DNA from: Verrucomicrobiota bacterium
Lineage (GTDB): Bacteria; Verrucomicrobiota; Verrucomicrobiia; Chthoniobacterales; Terrimicrobiaceae
Direction: 5' to 3'
DNA length: 37,175 nt
Assembly (NCBI GenBank): GCA_018970255.1
Contig: JAGWWS010000024.1
Span: 1-37,175, forward strand
Shown here in pieces: positions 17,366-25,600 of this stretch. A program made the translations under genes and the position numbers. The notes beneath the pieces were generated by a model. The model made no database searches and was not told the DNA's origin. It saw only the letters and a list, made by a program, of their open reading frames with translations. How positions within the stretch are numbered: position 1 is the first letter of the stretch; each line of letters starts with the position of its first letter.

Positions 17366-18541
17366 ATGAACCTCCGCACCGCACTCCTCCTCCTCGCCGC
17401 CGCCCTCGTCATCGGCGGCATCGGCCTCCGCTACTACGACCTCGAACAATTCAAAAAGGAAACCGCGCAAGCCGAACGCTTCCTGCCCGAATTCGACCTC
17501 AACTCCGTCGCCGAAATCACCGTCAAAACCAACAACTCCACCGCCACCCTCAAAAAAACCGAAACCGGCTGGACCGTCGCCGAACGCGAAAGCTACCCGG
17601 CCGACTTCGCCGCCGTGGGCGAAACCGTCCAGCGCCTCTGGGACTTCAAACCCGCCCAGGATGTCATCGCCGGCCCCTCGCAATTCGCCCGCCTCGAAAT
17701 CGTGGAACCAGATGGAAAAGCCGAAGGCGCCGGCACCCTCATCGACCTCAAGGACAAGGACGGCAAACGCCTCGCCGCCGTCGTCGTCGGCAAACAATCC
17801 TTCGGCCAGCCCGAACCCGACTCCCCCTTCCCGCCCGCGCCGAACGGCCGCTTCATCGTTGCCGCCGGTTCCGAAGGCCCCGTGGGCATCGCCGCCGAAG
17901 GCTTCGACCTCGTCCGCGACAAACCCGAAATGTGGCTCGACCGCGATTTCGTAAAACTCGGCGACATCAAATCCATCGCCCTCGATTCCCCCGACAAAAA
18001 ATGGCGCGTCTTCCGCGACGCCCCCGCCACCCCATGGAAACTCGACGGTGCCACCCCGAACGAATCCGCCGACAGCACGAAAATCGACCCCATCGCATCC
18101 ATGATGGCATCGCCCTCGTTCAACGACATCGCCCCCAAATCCACAGCCGACACCGCCTTCTCCGCCCCATCCACGCTCACGCTGGAAAACTTCGACGGCT
18201 TCACCGCCACCTACACGATCGGCGCCCGCGCCGGCGAGTCCTACCCCGCCAAAGTCGCCGTAGCCGCCAGCCTCCCCACCCAACGCACCCCCGCCGCCGA
18301 CGAAAACCCCGAAGACAAGGACCGCCTCGAAAAAGAATTCCAGGACAAACTCTCAAAACTCAAAGCCGACCTGGAAGGGACCAAAAAATTCGCCGGTCGC
18401 ATCTTCCTCCTCCCGGTCCAACCCATCGAAGCCGCCCTCAAACCCCGCGACCAACTCCTCGCCGCCCCCGCCCCAACCCCGACCCCATCTCCCTCCCCGT
18501 CCCCCAGCCCCACCCCAGTCCCCAAAAAGAAAAAGAACTAG
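17366..18541 (+). CDS. DUF4340-domain membrane-anchored protein, ABC cluster copy 2
   Basis: The 391-aa protein starts MNLRTALLLLAAALVIGGIG, a single N-terminal anchor. The next segment, FDLNSVAEITVKTNNSTATL (~40-59), followed by KTETGWTVAERESYPADF, is the typical DUF4340 beginning. Residues ~305-335 are charged and helical (DKDRLEKEFQDKLSKLKADL). The C-terminus is a Pro/Ser/Thr tail of PTPSPSPS type ending in KKKKN, which copy 1 lacks. It begins 6 bp after the GldG-like stop and ends the four-gene set. A REP-like hairpin with a following T5 run (18544-18575) may end transcription. Confidence 0.85.
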   Translation: MNLRTALLLLAAALVIGGIGLRYYDLEQFKKETAQAERFLPEFDLNSVAEITVKTNNSTATLKKTETGWTVAERESYPADFAAVGETVQRLWDFKPAQDVIAGPSQFARLEIVEPDGKAEGAGTLIDLKDKDGKRLAAVVVGKQSFGQPEPDSPFPPAPNGRFIVAAGSEGPVGIAAEGFDLVRDKPEMWLDRDFVKLGDIKSIALDSPDKKWRVFRDAPATPWKLDGATPNESADSTKIDPIASMMASPSFNDIAPKSTADTAFSAPSTLTLENFDGFTATYTIGARAGESYPAKVAVAASLPTQRTPAADENPEDKDRLEKEFQDKLSKLKADLEGTKKFAGRIFLLPVQPIEAALKPRDQLLAAPAPTPTPSPSPSPSPTPVPKKKKN

Positions 18542-18543
18542 CC

Positions 18544-18575
18544 TGGAGGGCGCAGCTCCGTCTGCGCCGATTTTT
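18544..18575 (+). repeat. REP-like GGAG palindrome, copy A (possible terminator)
   Basis: The order is TGGAGGG, stem CGCAG (18551-18555), loop CTCCGT (18556-18561), stem CTGCG (18562-18566), then CCGATTTTT. Closing GG-CC pairs extend the stem. A GGAG tetranucleotide 5' of a hairpin is the layout of REP elements recognised by RAYT transposases. The same flank and loop with a different but complementary stem recur at 22535-22563 on the other strand. The T5 run after the stem could also let it work as a terminator for the preceding ABC set. Confidence 0.65.
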
Positions 18576-18629
18576 GGGTCATCCGCCGGATACCAAAGCC
18601 ACAAAATGACCGGATTTCCACGTTCCCAA

Positions 18630-18695
18630 ATGTAGGGCAGCGTCCCGCCTGCCATGGGAATTTTTACGACCGCAGGCGGGACGCCCGCACTACAT
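18630..18695. repeat. BIME-like inverted pair with outward GTAG ends
   Basis: GCGTCCCGCCTGC (18640-18652) and GCAGGCGGGACGC (18672-18684) form a perfect 13-bp inverted repeat around a 19-base spacer. The outer ends carry GTAG (18632-18635) and its complement CTAC (18690-18693), as expected for two REP units facing each other. Nothing else is coded in 18576-18798. Confidence 0.65.
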
Positions 18696-18798
18696 CGCAG
18701 AAGACCAAAAGGAAACGGATTTTGGTATGAATACAATCTGCCATGGCGAGTTTGGCTTGAAGGTGCACTTTGAAGCTGGGTTTACGCAGAAAACCAGG

Positions 18799-18832
18799 TT
18801 GTCAAAAAAACCCATGCATTTAGTATTTATCC
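18799..18832 (+). promoter_or_regulatory. Candidate promoter of the toxin-antitoxin pair
   Basis: TTGTCA (18799-18804) and TAGTAT (18821-18826) are spaced by 16 bases and match a sigma-70 type -35/-10 pair. A start about 7 bases after the -10 would fall on or next to the antitoxin ATG at 18833, so the message may be leaderless; no Shine-Dalgarno is present. CATG occurs on both sides of the -10, which could be part of an autoregulatory operator. Confidence 0.45.
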
Positions 18833-19078
18833 ATGACAACAACCGTCACCTCGAAAAACATGGTTACCATACCAATGGAAATCGCAAGAATGTTTGAGAT
18901 CAAACCTGGGTTTTCCTTCAATTGGTTTGCTACGGGAAAACCTGACGAAATCGCAATTCGTGTGATTCCAGATCGCAAGGAGTTGTCACGGAGACTAAAA
19001 GGCGCCGGAAAATCCTACTCTCCAAAAAGGAATGCGGTGGACGAACTCATCAAAGAGCGCGTTAAAGAAATGGCATGA
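18833..19078 (+). CDS. vapB: AbrB/MazE-fold antitoxin (VapB-type)
   Basis: The 81-aa protein begins MTTTVTSKNMVTIPMEIARM, the swapped-hairpin AbrB/SpoVT signature of the form 'vt.k.qvTIP..i...l.ikpG' (FEIKPGFSFNWF follows). The C-terminal part, rich in charged residues (SPKRNAVDELIKERVKEMA), would bind and inhibit the toxin. It overlaps the toxin gene by ATGA. AbrB-fold antitoxins usually repress their own operon by binding DNA near the promoter. The DNA is visibly richer in A/T than its neighbours, which suggests horizontal transfer. Confidence 0.87.
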   Translation: MTTTVTSKNMVTIPMEIARMFEIKPGFSFNWFATGKPDEIAIRVIPDRKELSRRLKGAGKSYSPKRNAVDELIKERVKEMA

Positions 19079-19473
19079 CGATTGTCCTGGATACCTCCGC
19101 TCTCTTGGCACATCACCGCGACGAGGAGGGCGCGAATCGTGTGCAATCCCTTTTTGAGAATGACAACATCCGGTTGCTGATCGCCAGCATCACGCTCACG
19201 GAGTTCGGCAGACGGATGTTGGAACTGGGAGCAGGCCCGGAGGAAATCCAAAGAATCCTGGCGGATTACAGGCATCTCCTCGATGGAGTCGTTCCGATCG
19301 ATGAGGAGATTTCCATGCGAGCGCTGTCACTGGCTGCGCATGCCACCAAACGCATTCCCTTGGTGGATTCCATCATCGCCGCAGTGGCCTGTTCCCAAAA
19401 AGCAAAGTTGGTGCACCGGGACCGCCACTTCGATTCCATTCCCAAGTCGCTCCTGAAAACCGAAAGCCTCTAA
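19075..19473 (+). CDS. vapC: PIN-domain toxin (VapC-type RNase)
   Basis: The 132-aa protein has the PIN-domain acidic set: Asp6 in IVLDTSALLA, Glu43 in ITLTEFGRR, Asp98 in IPLVDSIIAA, and Asp116 in HRDRHFDSIP. VapC toxins are Mg-dependent endoribonucleases that cleave tRNA or rRNA when not held by the antitoxin. The target cannot be read from the sequence. Length and gene order (antitoxin first, 4-bp overlap) are standard. All catalytic residues are present, so it looks intact. Confidence 0.92.
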   Translation: MTIVLDTSALLAHHRDEEGANRVQSLFENDNIRLLIASITLTEFGRRMLELGAGPEEIQRILADYRHLLDGVVPIDEEISMRALSLAAHATKRIPLVDSIIAAVACSQKAKLVHRDRHFDSIPKSLLKTESL

Positions 19474-19548
19474 AAGGCCTAACACTCCCTCCACGCAATA
19501 GCCCCCCAAAATCTTGCCCCTGTGCCTTCCCGCGCCAATCCTACCGCC

Positions 19549-20970
19549 ATGCCAAAGCCACTCGCACTCCTCCTTCTCGCCGCCTCCACCGCTCTCGCCT
19601 CGCCGGGGCTCACCATCTACAACGCCGACTTCGCCGTGGTCCGCGATTCCGTTCCGCTGGACCTCAAGGCGGGCGACAACGAAGTCATCTACGAAGGCGC
19701 CACCATCCTGCTTGAACCCGACTCCGTCGTTTTCCGCAGCACCACGGGCGCACCGCTCCGCATCCTGGAACAAAATTACCGCAACGACGCCCTTACCCAG
19801 CCCTACCTGCTCTCGCTGTTCGAGGGACAGAACATCGATTTCACCGTGCGCGAACCCCAAAAGCCCGACCGCACCATCTCCGCAAAAATCATCCGCTCGG
19901 GCTACGGAACCAACACCGAGCCCGTCGTGGAAGTGGACGGCAAAATCCAATTCGGCCTCCCCGGCCAGCCTATCTTCCCGTCGCTTGGGGACGGCACCAT
20001 CCTGAAGCCCCGCCTCGCCTGGAAAATCGCCGCCACCGAACCGTTCAAAGGCACGGCCGAACTCGGCTACATCACCGGCGGCCTCTCGTGGCTCGCGAGC
20101 TACAACCTCGTCTCCCCCGAAAAAAGCGGCACCATCGACCTCTCCGGCTGGATCACCATGCAAAACAATTCCGGCCGCGATTTCACCGGTGCCCGCACGA
20201 AGCTCATGGCCGGCGATGTTTCGAAATTCACCCCCGCCATGGACAGCGCCATGCCCCGCCGCATGATGGCCATGGCCGCCGCCCCGGAGGCCGATGCCGT
20301 CACCGAAAAAGCCTTCGACGAATTCCACCTCTACACGCTCCCCCGCCCCGTCACACTCCGCGACCGCGAGACCAAGCAGGTCGAATTCGCCCGCGCCTCG
20401 GGGGTCCAATCCGAAGTCCTCTACATCTACGACGCCCTCGGCGATTCGCTCGGCCGCTACGGAGGCGCCGACGCCCGCTTCCGCGCCGCCGCCGAGGAAA
20501 TGGGTTCCGATTCGCAAAACAAAATCGCCGTCGTCCGCGAAATCAAAAACTCGAAGGAAAACAACCTCGGCATCCCCCTGCCGAAGGGTCGCGTCCGCTT
20601 CTACCGCGCCGATGGGGACCAACTCGAATTCACCGGCGAGAATTTCATCGGCCACACGCCGGCCGACGAAACCATCAAGCTCCGCACCGGCGACGCCTTC
20701 GACCTCGTCGGCGAGCGCAAGCGCACCCTCTTTCGCGTGGACAACGCGAACCGCCGCACCACCGAGGAATTCCAAATCACCCTCCGCAACCGCAAAAAGG
20801 AACCCGTCACCATCCTCGTCCGCGAACAGCTCTACCGCAGCGCGAATTGGCAGGTTTCGAAAAACTCCGCCCCCTTCGAAAAACTCTCCGCCAGCGAAAT
20901 CGAATTCCGCATCCCCGTCCCCGCCGGCGCCGAGGAAAAAATCTCCTACACGGTGGACTACTCCTGGTAG
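19549..20970 (+). CDS. Secreted DUF4139-domain protein
   Basis: With the ATG at 19549 the product is 473 aa and starts with a clean signal peptide, MPKPLALLLLAASTALA, with likely cleavage after ALA. A GTG at 19522 would add nine residues that spoil the signal, so I reject it. The body is beta-rich: VTLRDRETKQVEFARASGV begins the C-terminal DUF4139 part, with IPLPKGRVRFYRADGDQLEF and the final EKISYTVDYSW fitting the usual C-terminus. LSWLASYNLVSPEKSGTIDL is also typical. Function is unknown for the family. It lies 75 bp after the toxin gene and 65 bp before the helicase, with no obvious operon partner. Confidence 0.85.
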   Translation: MPKPLALLLLAASTALASPGLTIYNADFAVVRDSVPLDLKAGDNEVIYEGATILLEPDSVVFRSTTGAPLRILEQNYRNDALTQPYLLSLFEGQNIDFTVREPQKPDRTISAKIIRSGYGTNTEPVVEVDGKIQFGLPGQPIFPSLGDGTILKPRLAWKIAATEPFKGTAELGYITGGLSWLASYNLVSPEKSGTIDLSGWITMQNNSGRDFTGARTKLMAGDVSKFTPAMDSAMPRRMMAMAAAPEADAVTEKAFDEFHLYTLPRPVTLRDRETKQVEFARASGVQSEVLYIYDALGDSLGRYGGADARFRAAAEEMGSDSQNKIAVVREIKNSKENNLGIPLPKGRVRFYRADGDQLEFTGENFIGHTPADETIKLRTGDAFDLVGERKRTLFRVDNANRRTTEEFQITLRNRKKEPVTILVREQLYRSANWQVSKNSAPFEKLSASEIEFRIPVPAGAEEKISYTVDYSW

Positions 20971-21035
20971 CGCCCGGCGGCGGCGCAGACATTTTGTTGC
21001 CTCCGAGCCCCCGAAGCCCCACAACACCCGCCGAC

Positions 21036-22262
21036 ATGTCATTCCAAAATCTCGGGCTATCGGAGCCCGTCGTCCACGGCGCGCAGCGGATGGGTTATTC
21101 GGACCCCACACCCATCCAACTCCGCGCAGCCCCTGTCATCCTCGCCGGCCGCGACCTCATCGCCTCCGCCCAAACGGGCACCGGGAAAACCGCCGCCTTC
21201 GCCCTGCCCATCCTTTCAAAGCTCGACCACCACGAGCCGCGCATCCGCTGCCTCGTCCTCGAGCCCACCCGAGAACTCGCCATGCAGGTCGAGACCGCCT
21301 TCCGCGACTACATGCGCTTCATGCACACCGAGGTCACCCTCATCCACGGCGGCGTGGGCTACGGCCGCCAGCGCGAGGACCTCAAGCGCCAGTGCGATGT
21401 CGTCGTCGCCACCCCCGGCCGCCTCCTCGACCTCATGCAACAAAGCGCCGTGGACCTCGGCGGCCTCCAGTTCCTCGTCCTCGACGAGGTGGACCGCATG
21501 CTCGACATGGGCTTCCTCCCCGATGTCCGCCGCATCGTGGAAAAGTGCCCGAAGGAACGCCAAACGCTGCTGTTCTCGGCCACCATCCCCGAGGAAATCC
21601 AGCGCCTCTCGGCCTGGTGCCTCCGCGACCCCGAGCGCATCGAGATCGGCGCCCGCCGCTCCCCGGCCGAAACCGTCACGCACGCGCTCTACCCCGTCGC
21701 CCTCGACCAGAAATTCGACCTCCTCCTCACACTCCTCGAGCGCACGAACTACGATAGCGTCCTGATTTTCACCCGCACCAAGGACGGCGCCGACCGCATC
21801 TCCCGGCAGCTCAAAAAAAACAACCACTCCGTCGCCACGCTCCACTCGAACCGCACGCAGAACGAACGCGTGGACGCCCTCGAGGGCTTCAAGGCCGGCC
21901 GCTACGAAGTCATGGTCGCCACCGACATCGCCGCACGCGGCATCGACATCGCCGGCGTCAGCCATGTCATCAACTACGATGTCCCCCAGCACCCGGAGGA
22001 CTATGTCCACCGCATCGGCCGCACCGGCCGCGCCCAAACCGTCGGCGACGCCTTCACCATCATGACTGCCGAGGAACTCCCCCATGTCCTCGATATCGAG
22101 CGCTTCATCGGCCAAAAAGTCCCCCGGAAAAAAATCGAGGACTTCAATTACGTCTACACCGCGCTCTTCAACGAGGAGAGCGTGATGTCCTCGCTCAAGG
22201 GCGCCAAAGGCGTCCGCACGCACAAAGGCATGCGCTTCGGCGCAAGCCGCCGCCGACGGTAA
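21036..22262 (+). CDS. DEAD-box ATP-dependent RNA helicase (RhlE-like)
   Basis: The 408-aa core helicase has few extensions. Motifs in order are Q-motif GYSDPTPIQLRAAPVIL (~20-36), Walker A AQTGTGKT (~46-53), PTRELA, TPGRLLD, motif II DEVD (residues 150-153, instead of DEAD), SAT, LIFTRTKDGADR, ARGIDIAGVSHVINYDVPQ and HRIGRTGRA (~326-334). It ends in a basic tail (GASRRRR) that may bind RNA. The start MSFQNLGLSEPVV is chosen at 21036 because it gives the usual N-terminus; the longer open frame upstream lies inside the DUF4139 gene. RhlE-type helicases unwind short RNA duplexes in ribosome assembly and mRNA decay. Confidence 0.93.
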   Translation: MSFQNLGLSEPVVHGAQRMGYSDPTPIQLRAAPVILAGRDLIASAQTGTGKTAAFALPILSKLDHHEPRIRCLVLEPTRELAMQVETAFRDYMRFMHTEVTLIHGGVGYGRQREDLKRQCDVVVATPGRLLDLMQQSAVDLGGLQFLVLDEVDRMLDMGFLPDVRRIVEKCPKERQTLLFSATIPEEIQRLSAWCLRDPERIEIGARRSPAETVTHALYPVALDQKFDLLLTLLERTNYDSVLIFTRTKDGADRISRQLKKNNHSVATLHSNRTQNERVDALEGFKAGRYEVMVATDIAARGIDIAGVSHVINYDVPQHPEDYVHRIGRTGRAQTVGDAFTIMTAEELPHVLDIERFIGQKVPRKKIEDFNYVYTALFNEESVMSSLKGAKGVRTHKGMRFGASRRRR

Positions 22263-22272
22263 CGAGTCCCTC

Positions 22273-22313
22273 AAAAAAGATGCGGGCCGAAGGTTCCCCA
22301 ACCTCCGGCCCGC
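22273..22313 (-). terminator. Strong hairpin terminator, best oriented for minus strand
   Basis: GCGGGCCG (22282-22289) pairs with CGGCCCGC (22306-22313), and AGGTT with AACCT, around a CCCC loop: 13 pairs with one mismatch. Read on the minus strand the stem is followed by TCTTTTTT (from A6 at 22273-22278), a classic intrinsic terminator that would end the giant gene's transcript about 340 bases after its stop. It also lies 19 bases after the helicase stop and may act in both directions, although the plus side lacks a T run. Confidence 0.8.
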
Positions 22314-22534
22314 GATGTCCAACCCCCCATTGGTTGAACGGCGACAAACAAACCATCGAACGTCCGTTCGGGCAAACGAAGTTTTGAAACAATTTCGTCA
22401 CACAGGGAGTCATCGAAGCGCTCGTTGAAACTGGATGAAACGGCGTTTCGTATCATCACCGCTTCGGCGGCGGACCCGCACCTGTTTCCCACCGACTGGA
22501 AAGAGCCCCGTGAAACCCGGCTTTACAGTGTGAG

Positions 22535-22563
22535 AATCGGACGACACGGAGGTCGTCCCTCCA
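22535..22563 (-). repeat. REP-like GGAG palindrome, copy B
   Basis: Read on the minus strand the order is TGGAGGG, ACGAC, CTCCGT, GTCGT, CCGATT. Flanks and loop are identical to copy A at 18544. The 5-bp stem differs at four positions, and each change is matched on the other arm. It lies between the giant gene's stop and its candidate terminator. Confidence 0.65.
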
Positions 22564-22654
22564 AAGCCTGCGCCTACGATTTGGTCAGCCCTTCGGCAGT
22601 GATCAGCTCGGGCATAATGGAGAATGGAAAAGTCACGGAGGTGGCGGTGTCGGA

Positions 22655-25600
22655 TCAGGGGGCGATTTGGATGGTGAGGGACTGGGTGGCGTTGCCGCCG
22701 GGGGTGGTGGCGGTGAGGTTGGCGGTGAAGTTGCCGCCGGCTGTGGGCGTGCCGGTGATGAAGCGGGTGGTGGCGTTGAAGGTGAGGCCGGCAGGCAGGC
22801 CGGTGGCGCTGATGGTGGCGAGGGCAGCCAGGGGGCCGCTGCTGTTTGAGGCGGCTACATGGTGGCTGAAGGGCTGGCCGGCGCGGCCGGTGGCGGTGGG
22901 GCGGGAGACGAATGCAGGGGCGGGGAAATTCCTCACGGTGCGGAAGCCCGCGTCGTTGTATCCGCCGCCAGCTGCGGTGAGCTTGGCTTTCACATTGATG
23001 AAGGTGTCGAGTTTGTTGGTGGCGGGCGGGGTTTTATAGCTGCCACCCATGAGCGCGGGGTAGTGCGTGTCCGCGCCGAAGGTGTTGTCGTGGTATTGGC
23101 TGTCCCAAATCCATTCCCAGACGCTGCCGGCCATATCGAAAATCCCATTGGCGTTCGATGGAAGCTGGCGAACGGTGTGTTCGGGCGCATCCATGTTCCA
23201 AGTGGCGTTGTAGGAGGCGGTGTTGAGCGTGGCGTTGTTGGAAAACGCCCCGCCGTGGGAGAGCGTTCCGTTGCTTGTCCCGGCGCGGAGCCACTCGGCG
23301 GCGGTGGGGAGGCGGTAGCCGTTGGCGTTGGAATCGAGCGTGACGGAATCGGTGCGGTTTCCAGCCGGGTAGCCCTGCTTGTAGGTTTGGCCGCTGAGTT
23401 TGTAGGCGGGGGCGAGGCCGGCGAGTTCGCTCTTGGCGTTGCAGAATTTCAGGGCGTCGAACCAGCTTACGCCGACGATCGGGCGGGATTGCCAGTTCGT
23501 GCCGCCGTAATAGGTCGCATTGCCGAGGGCGTAGCCGGCCGGGAGGTTGTTGGCGACCTCCACCCACTCGCCGGCGGTGACCTCGGTCTGGCTGATGAGG
23601 AAGGCGGGGGTGGTGGCAGGCGGCGGATTGGTGGAGCCGCCGAAAAGCGCGCCTCCGATGCCCATGGCCAGGCGTGTGAGCAAGTCCGCCGACTGGGCTT
23701 GATAAAACTCGTTCAGGAAGGTCTGCAGGCGATTGTTGTAGGCGGTTCCGGAAATTGTTTGGCTGGATTGCTGGAAGGCCGTGAAGCCGCCGTCTTCGAT
23801 GAAGATGGTGAAGTTCGAGGTGAGGTTGCCGGCGGGGTTGGTGGCCATGGCGCGATAGGTGGCGTTGGCGCCTTGGAAACGGAGCGAGGGGATGCCCTCA
23901 ATGGAGGCGTTGGTGGTGATAGTGGCATTGACCGTGGCATTGATGCCGCCCGCGAGGAGGCTGGCGGAGTGGGTGGCATCGGTATCGGCGGAGATGGCCA
24001 GGCGTTCCAGGACTCTCATGAATGGCACGGGCTGGATGTTCCAGAAGGTGAATTCCGGTTGGTTGAATGAGGTGGGGGTTTTCCAAACCTTGAGCGGGAG
24101 CGTGGCCGTGGCGGTGCCTCCGTCGTTTTGCAGGGTGAGGATGACGGAGAAAGTGCCGGAAGCCGTGGGCGTGCCGGTGATGAGGCCGGTGGTGGCATTG
24201 ATCGAGAGGCCGGGCGGGAGGCCGCTGGCGGAGTAACTGGTTGGCGAGTTGCTGGCGGGCGGGGTGTAGTTTTGGGCCGAGTTGAGGATGTAATTGACCG
24301 GGGTGGCTGGCGGAGTGAGCACGGGCGGGGCGGGTTTGATCGAGATCGGGAGTGGGACGGCGGCGCTGGTGCCGGAGGCGTTCTCCACCGTGATGTTGGC
24401 GGTGAAATTGCGGGTGAGGCCGTTGAATCCGGTGTTCAACGGCGTGCCGGTGATGAGGCCCGTGGTGGCATTGATCGAGAGGCCGTCGGGCAGGCCGGTG
24501 GCGGCGTAGCTGCGGACATTTTTGGCGATGGGTTGGATGGTTGCGAAGGCGGCTCCGACTTGGCCGGATGCGGATGTGGCGGCCGTGCCGTTCGCGGTGA
24601 AGGTGAATCCACGGATGACGGGCGGGCCGCTGCGGACGATACGGAGGCCAACAGTGTTCGAGAACTGGGCGATGTTTTGCGGCTGGTTGAGGGCAGCGGC
24701 ATCCGAGCCCCATGCCCCGCCGAGGGCTGCGATCGCCTTGGTGGAATTTTCACCCTGCACGATTTCGGCGACATTTCCGTTCATATCGAAAATGCCGAGC
24801 GCGTTGGCGGCTTTCGAGCCGACCGGGAAGGTTCCCCCGGCGGCGACGCGGAGCGTCGTTGAAAGCGAATCGCCATCGAACAGCAACCCGCTGCCCCCGG
24901 CCAGGGTGTTGAAGAGCGGGAGGGTGGAGCCCGAGGAGTTGTCGCGGAAAACAGCGACCTCGGTGGCATTGTTGCTTCCGCTGTAGGTGGTGCTGGAGGA
25001 GTTGCCGCCGCGCATGGCCCACTCCCATTCCTCCTTGGTGGGGAGGCGGTAGCCGTTGGCATTGACGAGATCGGGCACGGGGTCGGCATCGCCGGTGACA
25101 TGGGACTCGCCTTTCCACAGGCCCGAGCGGTAGGGGCTCCGCGAATTGGATGCCACCCCTTCCTGGAACCGGGTGAGGAGTTTGTTGTTTTGGGCCTGCA
25201 GGACGGGCCACCTGTAAACCGGGGTGAGGCCGTTGAGTTCGCTGAGGGCGTTGCAGTATTTCGCGGCGTCCGAGTAGCTGAGCGAGTGCATCGGCAGGTC
25301 GGCGGTGGCGGCCGTGTTTGGCTGGCTGCCGGTGCCTTGGCCGAAGAACTCGAGCGTTTGGTTCACCGAGATGGTGTTGTTGGCGTCGCGGGCGAGGAGT
25401 TGGATTTTAGCGCGATACCAGGCGGGATCGGCATAGGGCGGGCGGAAACTCACGGTGAGGGTGAAGGCGGTGTTGTGGACCGTGTTGATCGAGGCGGTGG
25501 GGGCGTTGGTGCTGCCGTTGATGGAGACGCCGATGGCGGGCTGTCCGAATACGGCGAAGTCCGGCTTGCCGTCCGAGCTGAAAGAGAAAGAGAGGTTCTG

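Larger units (their letters stand above)
22263..22654. other. Intergenic region between convergent helicase and giant gene
   Basis: This 392-bp gap holds a terminator hairpin (22273-22313) and a REP-like palindrome (22535-22563). A CGAAC-GTCC-GTTCG palindrome (22357-22370) also lies here. I see no convincing gene; a plus-strand open frame from 22425 continues into the giant gene's antisense and has no recognisable content. Confidence 0.6.

Noticed and set aside
15356-18283. A 975-aa minus-strand open frame across the second GldG-like and DUF4340 genes
   Set aside because: The composition is extreme in Gly, Val, Phe and Glu, as expected from reading C-rich coding DNA backwards, and clear membrane helices and family motifs exist on the plus strand.
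22357-22370. CGAAC-GTCC-GTTCG palindrome resembling a Gram-positive type LexA (SOS) box
   Set aside because: It matches that consensus at nearly all positions, but it sits between two converging gene ends with no promoter or start nearby, so there is nothing for it to control. Chance or a remnant is more likely.
22925-23610. Diversity-generating retroelement target (FGE-like domain with a C-lectin fold)
   Set aside because: DGR variable proteins often use this fold, but I see no reverse transcriptase, no template repeat and no adenine-rich variable end in the window.
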